A stretch of DNA of 64,000 nucleotides from the NCBI RefSeq assembly GCF_017352095.1, contig NZ_CP071463.1, positions 1,550,001-1,614,000 of the forward strand. Reading direction: 5' to 3'. A model generated the notes under the pieces. It saw only the letters and a list, made by a program, of their open reading frames with translations, searched no databases and was not told the origin of the DNA. The DNA comes from Natrinema longum (GTDB taxonomy: Archaea; Halobacteriota; Halobacteria; Halobacteriales; Natrialbaceae). A program made the translations under genes and the position numbers. This document shows, one piece after another, positions 8,166-16,216 of the stretch (positions are counted from its first letter, which is position 1; every line of letters begins with the position of its first letter).

Positions 8166-10274
8166 ATGATGGACCCCATCACCGTACTCGTCGTCGACAA
8201 CGAACCCGGCTTTGCGGACCTCGTCGGGACGATGCTCGAGCGCGAGCGCGAGGCGATCGGTTCCCTTTCGGCGACGGGTGGCACGGAGGCACTCGAGGTC
8301 CTCGAGCACCGGGAGGTCGACTGTATCGTCAGCGATTACGAGATGCCGGAGCTGACGGGACTCGAGTTGTTGGAACGCGTTCGTGCGGACGATCCGGATC
8401 TCCCCTTCGTGCTCTTTACCGGGCGGGGGTCGGAGGAGGTCGCCAGCGAGGCGATCGCGGCGGGCGTGACGCAGTATCTCCAGAAGGAGACCGGAAACGA
8501 GCAGTACGCGTTGCTGGCAAACCAGATCACGAACGCCGTCGAGCAGTACCGGACGGAAACGGAGCTTCGAGAGAGCGAGCGACGCTACGAGCGGACGCTG
8601 ACGACGTTACACGAGACGACGCGCGACCTCATGCGGGCGGAGACGAAAGACGGAATCTACCGGTCAGCGGTCGAGACGGCGGGTGAGATCGTCGACGTCG
8701 CGGTCGCCGCGGCCTACGCGTTCGAGCCGACGGCCGGGACTCTCGAACGCGTCGCGTCGGTACGACGATCGCCCGAGTTAGGGGCCCCGGACGACGTCTT
8801 CGGGCGTGGAGAGGGGCTGGTCTGGGAGGTGTTCTCGGACGGCGAGAGCGCCTACTACGAGGACCTCGCGCGCGAGGACGGCCTCGACAGTTCGGGGACG
8901 GTGAGCCAAAGCGAGCTGATCGTTCCGCTCGGGACTCACGGGGTACTGGTCGCCGGCCGTGAGGATGTCGACGGCTTCGACGAGACGATGATCGAGCTGT
9001 TGCACATTCTGGCAGCCAACACCGAAGCCGCGCTGGATCGAGCCGAACGCGAGCAGTTGCTCCGTGACCACGACCGGACGCTCACCCAGCAAAATGAGGA
9101 ACTGACGCGGCTCAATCACACGAACGAGATCGTTCGCGAGATTACCCACGGCATCGCGCAAGCCTCGACACGGGCGGCGATCGAAGAAACGGTATGTGAC
9201 CGTCTCGCCGAGACGGATCGATATCGATTCGCCTGGATCGCCACGAACGACGACGAACCGCCCGCGCCGTCGGCCTGGTCCGGTATCGATACGGCCTACA
9301 TCGACACGATTCGTGCGGACGGCGACCGTGCACCCGAACTCTCGCTGGTCCGTGAGATCCTCGAGACGGGGCAGCTACGGACGGTCCCCGACGTCCTCGA
9401 GGCCGACGGCTGGACGACCCGACGCAAGGAGGCGTTGACCTACGGCTATCAGACGGTACTCGGGGTGCCGCTGATCGCCGACGAACGACGATACGGCGTG
9501 TTGCTGGTTCACGTCGGCGGTGCCGATTCGGTCGGCGAGAGCGAGCGTGCGGTCCTCGACGAACTCGGGGACATGATCGGGCACGCGATCCAGTCGGTCG
9601 AGCGAACGCGGGCGATGCTGTCCGACAGCCGACTCGAACTCGAGCTCGCCGTGGCGGACTCGCGACTACTGTTCAACCGACTCTCCGAACAGGTCCCGGA
9701 AGCGGCCCCGATAACGCTCGAGGGCGTCATCGATCGCGGGACGGACGCCCTCCTGTTCGTCAGCGCGCCGGCGACGGCCCCGCTCGCCGGCCTCGAAACG
9801 GAGTGGGCCTCGATCGAGACCCTGTCGGTGGTTTCCGAGGGTGACGACGAAACCCTGTTCGAACTGACGGTCCCGTCGACGCCGTTTCTCGACGTGTTAC
9901 GGACCTACGACGTACAGATACGGGACGCGACGGCCACCGACGGTGCATCGACGCTTACCCTCGAACTGCCACAGGGCGTCGAAACGCGGTCACTGATCGA
10001 GGCGCTCAGGGCGGCGTATCCCGAAACGGAACTCGTCGCCAAACGAGAGACGACGAAGACGCGGACGGGACGCAGACTCGATAGCGCGCTCGCGGAGGAG
10101 CTTACCGACAAACAGTTCGAAGCGTTGCAAGCGGCCCACTACAGCGGCTTCTTCGAGTGGCCACGAGAGAGCACCGGTGAGGAGTTGGCGGACGCACTCG
10201 GCGTCTCACCGCCGACGTACCACTACCACTTGCGCGCGGCCGAGCGGAAATTCGTCACGATGGTCTTCGAGTGA
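8166..10274 (+). CDS. Receiver-GAF-GAF-Bat/HTH_10 regulator
   Basis: 702 residues. Residues 5-120 are a CheY-like receiver with D57 in IVSDYEMP, T85 in FTGRG and K107 in YLQKE, so it can probably be phosphorylated. Two GAF-like sensor regions follow (about 145-295 and 315-480), joined by a helical linker. A Bat-type segment then leads to a C-terminal HTH_10 DNA-binding domain (LTDKQFEALQAAHYSG to YHYHLRAAERKF). This is the architecture of bacterio-opsin-activator-like regulators, but the target is unknown and no cognate kinase lies nearby. ATG occurs at both 8166 and 8169. Confidence 0.9.
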   Translation: MMDPITVLVVDNEPGFADLVGTMLEREREAIGSLSATGGTEALEVLEHREVDCIVSDYEMPELTGLELLERVRADDPDLPFVLFTGRGSEEVASEAIAAGVTQYLQKETGNEQYALLANQITNAVEQYRTETELRESERRYERTLTTLHETTRDLMRAETKDGIYRSAVETAGEIVDVAVAAAYAFEPTAGTLERVASVRRSPELGAPDDVFGRGEGLVWEVFSDGESAYYEDLAREDGLDSSGTVSQSELIVPLGTHGVLVAGREDVDGFDETMIELLHILAANTEAALDRAEREQLLRDHDRTLTQQNEELTRLNHTNEIVREITHGIAQASTRAAIEETVCDRLAETDRYRFAWIATNDDEPPAPSAWSGIDTAYIDTIRADGDRAPELSLVREILETGQLRTVPDVLEADGWTTRRKEALTYGYQTVLGVPLIADERRYGVLLVHVGGADSVGESERAVLDELGDMIGHAIQSVERTRAMLSDSRLELELAVADSRLLFNRLSEQVPEAAPITLEGVIDRGTDALLFVSAPATAPLAGLETEWASIETLSVVSEGDDETLFELTVPSTPFLDVLRTYDVQIRDATATDGASTLTLELPQGVETRSLIEALRAAYPETELVAKRETTKTRTGRRLDSALAEELTDKQFEALQAAHYSGFFEWPRESTGEELADALGVSPPTYHYHLRAAERKFVTMVFE

Positions 10275-10296
10275 GACGGTCTCCTGTAAGTCGTTG

Positions 10297-10331
10297 CCGG
10301 TGGGACCGGGACCGCCCTGCGGTCCCACCGG
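10297..10331. terminator. 12-bp perfect stem-loop after the HTH_10 regulator
   Basis: CCGGTGGGACCG (10297-10308) pairs perfectly with CGGTCCCACCGG (10320-10331) around an 11-nt loop. It starts 23 bases past the regulator stop codon. Archaeal termination normally needs T-runs, which are absent here, so it may instead be a 3' RNA-stabilising hairpin. Confidence 0.4.
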
Positions 10332-10701
10332 AAGATCGGGACAGCAAGCCGTATGAACCGGTCGCTGAAATATCGGAGCGAGGTTCTTCGGCGGTTCCAT
10401 GCCGACGGCGATCGACTGCTGTCCGTTCGAACGAGGAGTCGATACCGGGCGGAGGCTCCGGCCCGAGCGACGAGACTGCCGGGACGACGGAGTCGATCGC
10501 GACGGCTGTGGGCTCCGACCGCGGTCGGGACACGGATACCCCGCTTTCGATCGCCACTGCACACGGCACGAAGCGATGACTGTTTCCGCCGACTATTCGC
10601 TGGCGACATTATTCGACCGGGTGCTAATCAATTAGGGGTGAGATTCGGAAGACGGTAAACAGTTAGAAGTCATTTTTAACCCCTGCCGGTTCCTACACTG
10701 A

Positions 10702-10731
10702 GGTGGCGATCTCAAGCAGACTGTCGCCACC
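10702..10731. terminator. 8-bp stem-loop followed by pyrimidine tract
   Basis: GGTGGCGA (10702-10709) pairs with TCGCCACC (10724-10731) around a 14-nt loop. A C/T-rich tract (ccctttcccccaccccttt) follows on the plus strand. It lies in a convergent gap, 3' of the minus-strand methyltransferase gene, and is a plausible transcript-end structure. Confidence 0.35.
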
Positions 10732-10831
10732 CCCTTTCCCCCACCCCTTTCCGTACGCCAACGGAGACGGCCGTTGCTCGACACACGCAGACGCATCCTC
10801 GATTCCCGGAAAGAGCAACGCAGAGACGCTA

Positions 10832-11602
10832 CTAGCGTGATCGGCCTCGCCGGGACTGGCCCCCGATCGCCTCCTCCCACTCGATCCAGTCTTGTTCCCA
10901 GCCGCGGCGAGACTCCGCGCGCCGCTGGGCCCGCTCGTGATCCTCGCGTGCGGTTCGATTCCGCTCGACGGCCCCCGACTGTTCCCCCTCGACCAGCAGC
11001 GGGTCGAGGGACACGGCGTCGAACTGCTCGGTCTCGCCGTCGGCCGAAACCGCCTCGAGTCGCTGTTGGTGGGTGCCACGGGGAAAGACCAGTCGCCCGT
11101 CCTCGGCGAGTTGCTCGAGCAGCGCACGCGGCGGCTCGACGGCGGCCGCCTCGAGCAGAATTCGGTCGAAGGGCGCGTATTCCGGGAGTCCGTTCGCGCC
11201 GTCGCGGCAGTCGACGAGGACGCCGTCGTAGCCCGACTCGGAGAGATTTCCACGGGCTTCGGCGACCAGCGGGCGGGAGATGTCGACGGCGTGGACGTTC
11301 GTCTCGCCGACGATTTCGGCCGCGACGGCAGCCGTGTAGCCGACGCCAGCGCCGACGATCAACACCGTATCGTCGTCCTCGAGGGCCAGCGCCTGGAGGA
11401 GGCGGGCGACCGTCCGCGGTGCCAGCACGCGAGTCCCGAGAGCTTCGTGTGCACGGTCCGCGTAGGCGGTCCGCTCGTCATCGACGAACGCGTGGCGTGG
11501 CACGTCACGCATCGCGATCGCGACAGCCTCGTCCGCGAGGATGTCTCTGGGCGGGGACTCGAGGCCGTCGACCATATCCGCTCGCAGTACCGCGAGGTCC
11601 AT
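10832..11602 (-). CDS. Pcm-like SAM methyltransferase, divergent paralogue
   Basis: 256 residues, start at 11602 (MDLAVLRADMVDGLES). It resembles the protein-L-isoaspartate methyltransferase just upstream: VPRHAFVDD, YADRA, then the SAM-binding glycine loop VLIVGAGVGYTAAV and the acidic strand VHAVDISRP. The substrate-pocket motif of true Pcm (GDGQTISAP) is missing; here it reads EALGTRVLAPRTVA. The C-terminal third is a non-Pcm domain rich in Glu/Arg. It probably arose by duplication and took on another substrate. It lies 77 bp downstream of pcm in the same orientation. Confidence 0.8.
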   Translation of the reverse strand: MDLAVLRADMVDGLESPPRDILADEAVAIAMRDVPRHAFVDDERTAYADRAHEALGTRVLAPRTVARLLQALALEDDDTVLIVGAGVGYTAAVAAEIVGETNVHAVDISRPLVAEARGNLSESGYDGVLVDCRDGANGLPEYAPFDRILLEAAAVEPPRALLEQLAEDGRLVFPRGTHQQRLEAVSADGETEQFDAVSLDPLLVEGEQSGAVERNRTAREDHERAQRRAESRRGWEQDWIEWEEAIGGQSRRGRSR

Positions 11603-11679
11603 ACGCCAGCTATCGCGGCGGCCGTTATCAATGGCGCGCTTGCGCGGTCGGCTCCCGTGGCGTCCCACGCGGGGGACGA

Positions 11680-12309
11680 TCACCCGCGCATTCGGACGAA
11701 CCGAACGCCGCCGTGTTCGGTCCGCTCGAGCGAGCCGTCCGGCCGTTTCGTGGCGCTGACGAGCGTCTGGCGAGCCGTCCCGATCGGCGCGAGTAGCTGG
11801 CCGCCAGCGCGGAGTTGGTCGACGACGTGACCGGGCATCGAGGCCATCGCACAGGTGGCATAGGCGGCGTCGTAGGGCGCGTTCTCGGGCCACCCCTCGC
11901 GGCCGTCGCCGACGCGAATCGAGATGTCGTCGTACCCCAGCGCTGCGAGGGTCTCTCGTGCCTGTTCGGCCAGCTCCGCGCTGTATTCGACCGTGTAGAC
12001 GTTCTCGCCGCCGACTACCTCGGCCGTGACGGCCGCGTGATAGCCACAGCCGGTACCGATCTCGAGGACGTCGTCGCCGGGATCGGCCGCGAGCAGATCG
12101 GCCATGATCGCCACCATGTGTGGTGCGCTGATCGTCTGTCCGTCGCCGATCGGCAGGGGCCGGTCGGCGTAGGCGCTCTCCCGGCGGGTCGGCGGGACGA
12201 ACTCGTGGCGGGGAACCGCTTCCAGGGCCTCGAGCACGCGGTCGTCGTCGACGCGGGACGCGACGGTCTCGACCATGCGCTGCCGTGGGATCTCGTAGCT
12301 GTCGGACAT
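11680..12309 (-). CDS. pcm: Protein-L-isoaspartate O-methyltransferase
   Basis: 209 residues, standard length. It transfers a methyl group from SAM to isoaspartyl residues, starting repair of age-damaged proteins. Visible features are the N-terminal VPRHEFVPP, the substrate motif GDGQTISAPHMVA, the SAM motif VLEIGTGCGYHAAV, the acidic residue in VYTVEYSAEL and the ending LLAPIGTARQTLVSATKR. It is the first of a two-gene unit with its divergent paralogue and lies 99 bp downstream of lpdA. Confidence 0.93.
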   Translation of the reverse strand: MSDSYEIPRQRMVETVASRVDDDRVLEALEAVPRHEFVPPTRRESAYADRPLPIGDGQTISAPHMVAIMADLLAADPGDDVLEIGTGCGYHAAVTAEVVGGENVYTVEYSAELAEQARETLAALGYDDISIRVGDGREGWPENAPYDAAYATCAMASMPGHVVDQLRAGGQLLAPIGTARQTLVSATKRPDGSLERTEHGGVRFVRMRG

Positions 12310-12408
12310 CGCTCGGGGTCGAATACGACCTCGAGGACGGTATACTGTCGGGCGGACCCCGCAGACCGGGCGGACAGACGGCGAGGGCGAGCCTCGCGAA
12401 CCGGCGTG

Positions 12409-13875
12409 TTACCGGTTCAGCGTGTGGATCGCGTGTCCGAGCGCGTGTTCCGCGGCCTCCATGACGGCCTCCGAGAGCGTCGGATGCGTGTGGACCGTCG
12501 CGGCGACGTCCTCGAGGGTCGCGCCGAGTTCGATCGCGAGGCCGAGTTCGGCGACCAGTTCCGAGGCCTCGGGGCCGACGATCGAGGCACCGAGGACGTA
12601 GCCGTCCGCGTCGTCGGCGACGATCTTGACGAAGCCCTCGGAGTCGCCGGTCGTCAGCGCGCGACCGCTGGCACGGAACGGGAACTGGCCGGTGACGGTT
12701 TCGAAGCCGGCTTCCTCGGCCTCGGATTCGGTCATCCCGACGGTAGCGATTTCGGGATCGGTGAAGACGGCCGCAGGAATGGCCTGGTGATCGAGGGCCG
12801 CGGGTTCGCCGGCGATCACCTCGGCGGCGACGTTCCCCTCCGCGCTGCCCTTGTGGGCGAGCATCGGTTCGCCGGCGACGTCGCCCACGGCGAAGATGTG
12901 GTCGACGTTCGTCCGAGCGTGGGAATCCGTGTCGATGAACCCGCGCTCGTCGGTCTCGACGCCGGCCTCCTCGAGGTCGAGCGTGTCCGAGACCGGCTGG
13001 CGGCCGACGGCCACGAGCACGTTCTCGGCGTCGAGTTCGAGGCGTTCGTCCGCGAGTTGCTCCGTGCCGCCATCGGCTTCGGCCCGGTCGGCCGGCTCCG
13101 CGACGACTCGGATCCCGTCTTCGCCGTCGCGGTCGTTCCAGTCCGACGCGGTGTAGCCGAACTCGAAGTCGATCCCGAGATCTTCCGCCCGCTTTTTGAC
13201 GGGACGTTTGAGGTCGTCGTCGTACCCCGGAAGGATCGAGTCGAGCATCTCGATGACGGTCACGTCGGTCCCGAGTTTGGCGAAGACGCCAGCGAGTTCC
13301 ATCCCGATGTAGCCGGCCCCGACGACGACCAGCGAGTCGGGGACCGACTCGAGAGCGAGCGCCTGTTTCGAGTTCAGGACCGGGTCGTCCCCGTATTCGA
13401 AGTTCGGAATCTCGATGGGGCGCGAGCCGGTCGCGATAACGGCGTGTTCGAACTCGAGGGTCTCCGAACCCTGGCCCTCGCCGCTGTGGGAGACGCGGAC
13501 GGTGGTCTCGTCCGCGAAGCGGGCGGTCCCCTCAAGTAGATTGACGCCGTTGGCTTTGCAGAGTTTCTCGACGCCGCTCGTGAGCTGCTCGACGACGCCG
13601 TCTTTCCAGTCCATCATCCCGGCGAGATCGATCGCGGGGTCGGCGTGGATCCCCATCGCTTCCGCGCTGGCGGCGTCGTGAGCCACGTCGGTTGCGGTTA
13701 TCAGCGCCTTCGAGGGGATACAGCCGTGGTTCAGGCAGGTTCCCCCGTAGGCGTCTTTCTCGACGAGCGTGACGTCCAGATCGAGCTGTCCGGCGCGAAT
13801 CGCGGCCACGTAGCCTGCAGGGCCCGCGCCGATGACCAGTACGTCCGTTCCAGTGGTGACATCTCCGACGACCAT
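12409..13875 (-). CDS. lpdA: Dihydrolipoyl dehydrogenase (E3)
   Basis: 488 residues, start at 13875 (MVVGDVTTGTDVLVIG). It reoxidises dihydrolipoamide of 2-oxoacid dehydrogenase complexes, passing electrons through FAD to NAD+. Residues 14-21 hold the FAD loop VIGAGPAG; C47/C52 form the redox disulphide in GGTCLNHGC. A second nucleotide loop (VVVGAGYIGMELAG) is present, and the C-terminal HTHPTLSEA supplies the catalytic histidine. Its partners E2/E1 lie at 37.1-40.9 kb, separated from it by the CIS island. The longer start at 13887 is unlikely because of the TATA spacing. Confidence 0.95.
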   Translation of the reverse strand: MVVGDVTTGTDVLVIGAGPAGYVAAIRAGQLDLDVTLVEKDAYGGTCLNHGCIPSKALITATDVAHDAASAEAMGIHADPAIDLAGMMDWKDGVVEQLTSGVEKLCKANGVNLLEGTARFADETTVRVSHSGEGQGSETLEFEHAVIATGSRPIEIPNFEYGDDPVLNSKQALALESVPDSLVVVGAGYIGMELAGVFAKLGTDVTVIEMLDSILPGYDDDLKRPVKKRAEDLGIDFEFGYTASDWNDRDGEDGIRVVAEPADRAEADGGTEQLADERLELDAENVLVAVGRQPVSDTLDLEEAGVETDERGFIDTDSHARTNVDHIFAVGDVAGEPMLAHKGSAEGNVAAEVIAGEPAALDHQAIPAAVFTDPEIATVGMTESEAEEAGFETVTGQFPFRASGRALTTGDSEGFVKIVADDADGYVLGASIVGPEASELVAELGLAIELGATLEDVAATVHTHPTLSEAVMEAAEHALGHAIHTLNR

Positions 13876-13901
13876 TACGTGTCCCAATGGGCTGGAGGCT
13901 C

Positions 13902-13911
13902 CTGTAAATAC
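13902..13911 (-). promoter_or_regulatory. TATA-like element for leaderless lpdA
   Basis: On the minus strand the sequence ggtatttacagg is centred about 32 nt upstream of the lpdA ATG at 13875. That is the distance expected for a leaderless haloarchaeal transcript. It supports both the short start codon and independent transcription of lpdA downstream of the CIS genes. Confidence 0.45.
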
Positions 13912-14008
13912 CCCTTGCCGAGCGCGGCGGGAACCGATCTCAGCCGGAGCCCCCCGGACACGACGGCAGTCGAACCCGCCTCGAAAACGCTCCCCCTGCG
14001 TCGCTCGG

Positions 14009-16213
14009 CTACTCGGACCCCTCTCGAGCGGTCAACACCGTGTCCTCGCCGAGGGTCGTCTCGCCGAGCGAGAACTCGCGGGCGGTCAGCCGGCTGTTGA
14101 CCCCCAGAAACGTGTCGCTGTCGAGAGTCAACTCGTCGTCGATTTCGACGACGTCCGCGGTCACGTGTGCCGGTTTCCCCGACAGAACGATCCGCTCGAC
14201 CGTCCGGCGTTCGTCGTCCGTTTCGAACGGACCACAGAACACGACGAACGACTGCGGGCTCGACGCGGGGAGTGGGTACTCGCTGTGAATCGGCTGCCGA
14301 TCGATACACTCGAGATCGCCGTCGTCGAAGAAGAACAGTCGGTGGCCGGAGGGCGTATCGCCGACGGTCCCGTCGCCCCCATCGGAGGCCGCCGTCGGCG
14401 CTGCCGGACCGGCCCCGCCGGGCGAAACACCGTCGTCGCCGTCGTCGGCCGACGCCGACGAACGGGCAGTCGGCTCCGAACCCGCATAGCGGAGATAGAG
14501 CACGAGCATCGCCCGGAGCCCCGCCTTCGTGCCGCGTTGTCTGTACAGCTCCGGTGCCCGAGCGAGCAGTTCCCGCCGTGCGTCCTCCGGCCAGTCGCCG
14601 TCGGGCTCGACGGCCAGCCACTGCTCGAGCCACGACAGGGCGTCGCTGGGAACCGCCTCCGGGTCGAAATACCGCCCCATGTCCTCGATCGCCGTCTCGA
14701 TATCGACGAAGGTGGACTCGAACACCGACAGGTACTGCTCCAGGAACGCGGCCGAACGGTCGTCCTCCTGGTAGAGTTCCGGGAGATATCGGAGGTACGT
14801 CTGACGGGGACAGAAGGCGGTGATCGAATCGACCCGTGGTGACGACCGCGGACTCCCGTCGAGTTCGAGCGCAACGAACAGGTACCGACCGACGGCCTCG
14901 GACAGCAAGACGTCGTCCGGGTTCAGCGAGTCGACGGTCGTCCAGTCGGCCTCGGCGTGGGCCGCGAGCGCGTCGATCGCCCCGGCCCGCCACGCCCGAA
15001 CGTCCCCACGGGAACGGTCTGGACACCCCGAGACGAGGCGGTCGACGTCGGCACTGGCGAGCTCCCACGCCGACGTCACACCCAGCTCGCGGACGCTGTC
15101 GACGGCGTCGGCCGGCATCGCCTCGAGGTCCTCGATTCCGACCTCGCGAGGCATCGGTCGGTTCGTCGCGAGGTAGCGAACGCGGACCTGCGTACTCGCG
15201 GTCAGCTGGGAGAGCTGGATCGCCAGGCGGTGCCACTCGGTATCGTCCGTCCCGGAGTCGTATCGATGGAACGCCTCGCCGACGTGGCGCTCCCGTCTGG
15301 GATGTCGCGCGTGGCGTCGTCGTTCCCGAAGGAGCGTCCCCCGACCGTTCGAACCACAGGCCGCGTAGAACTCCCGTCGATCGTCGGGTGCGGTGGGTCG
15401 TGCGACGAGCGTCCGGCACGGCCGGTTGAACCGATACCGCTCGCGAAACGCGTCCGACGAGGGGTCTCGTTCGAACAGGGCCGGCCCCCCGTTCTCGAGT
15501 CGGCCGGCGACGAAGAGCGTTCCACCGACCACCGAGAGCGCGGTCGGGGAGAACGCGCCGGCCCCGGCGACGAACTCGCCGCTCGCGATCGGAAACCCGC
15601 CGTCGGTGTGATCGTCCCCGTCGCCGAACGACCGAATAACCGGGTCGCCATCGTTGCGATCGAGGACGTACCCGCGGCCGTCGGCGTCGACGGCGAGGTC
15701 GGTCGGCTCGACGAGCCACCAGTCGATCGCCAGGTCGATTTCGGCGTCCCGCCCGACGGTCCGTACCCGACCGACATCGTCGAGCAGATAGAGCAGTCCT
15801 CCCGCGTGGGCGACGCGGATCGGATCGGTCGCGTCGGTCTCGATGGTCCCGATCGTCCGCTGGAGCCGGGGTGAGACGACGGTGATGGAGCCGTCGTCAC
15901 GGTCGACGACGAAGACGCGATCGTCGTCGACACAGAGCGCGCTGGGGTCGGCGACGTCGCCGTCGGAGCGAGTCCACAGGCGCTGGGTGAGATCCGCCGT
16001 CGGGTCGTGTCGATACAGTGCGCCCGACGAACGAAGCGTATACAGGTCGCCACTCGGGTCCATCGCCACGTCGACCACGCCGTCCTCGATCGTCGTCCGT
16101 TCGATCGCGGCCGTCGTCGCCAGTCCGAGACCCTCATCGCGAACGTCGACGTTCCGGCCGACCCACTCTTTCCAATCCGCGGTACTCGTCGTCGTCGCGT
16201 ACGAAAAGTCCAT
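14009..16213 (-). CDS. CIS baseplate protein: propeller-like domain + phage tail protein I domain
   Basis: 734 residues, last gene of the minus-strand CIS operon, starting 3 bp after the baseplate-J gene. Residues ~45-300 show repeated NHL/propeller-like units (DPSGDLYTL, DDDRVFVVDRDDGS, DADGRGYVLDRNDGD). Residues ~465-590 match phage tail protein I (P2 gpI/TIGR02242-like): YLRYLPELYQEDDRSAAFLE, FVDIETAIEDMGRYFDP, LYRQRGTKAGLRAMLVLYL. A Gly/Asp-rich linker and a beta-rich tail (VDVVEIDDELTLDSDTF-like) finish it. In tails this protein joins wedge to fibres. The propeller could be a receptor- or fibre-binding module, which is an inference. Confidence 0.82.
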   Translation of the reverse strand: MDFSYATTTSTADWKEWVGRNVDVRDEGLGLATTAAIERTTIEDGVVDVAMDPSGDLYTLRSSGALYRHDPTADLTQRLWTRSDGDVADPSALCVDDDRVFVVDRDDGSITVVSPRLQRTIGTIETDATDPIRVAHAGGLLYLLDDVGRVRTVGRDAEIDLAIDWWLVEPTDLAVDADGRGYVLDRNDGDPVIRSFGDGDDHTDGGFPIASGEFVAGAGAFSPTALSVVGGTLFVAGRLENGGPALFERDPSSDAFRERYRFNRPCRTLVARPTAPDDRREFYAACGSNGRGTLLRERRRHARHPRRERHVGEAFHRYDSGTDDTEWHRLAIQLSQLTASTQVRVRYLATNRPMPREVGIEDLEAMPADAVDSVRELGVTSAWELASADVDRLVSGCPDRSRGDVRAWRAGAIDALAAHAEADWTTVDSLNPDDVLLSEAVGRYLFVALELDGSPRSSPRVDSITAFCPRQTYLRYLPELYQEDDRSAAFLEQYLSVFESTFVDIETAIEDMGRYFDPEAVPSDALSWLEQWLAVEPDGDWPEDARRELLARAPELYRQRGTKAGLRAMLVLYLRYAGSEPTARSSASADDGDDGVSPGGAGPAAPTAASDGGDGTVGDTPSGHRLFFFDDGDLECIDRQPIHSEYPLPASSPQSFVVFCGPFETDDERRTVERIVLSGKPAHVTADVVEIDDELTLDSDTFLGVNSRLTAREFSLGETTLGEDTVLTAREGSE

Positions 16214-16216
16214 TCG

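Larger units (their letters stand above)
10275..10831. other. 557-bp stretch without a convincing gene
   Basis: Six-frame reading gives only short, Arg/Ser-rich frames on both strands with no family signal. The stretch holds the 12-bp hairpin at 10297-10331, an A/T-richer patch at 10650-10680 and a second hairpin at 10702-10731 that lies before the end of the convergent methyltransferase gene. I see no tRNA-like T-arm. Confidence 0.6.
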
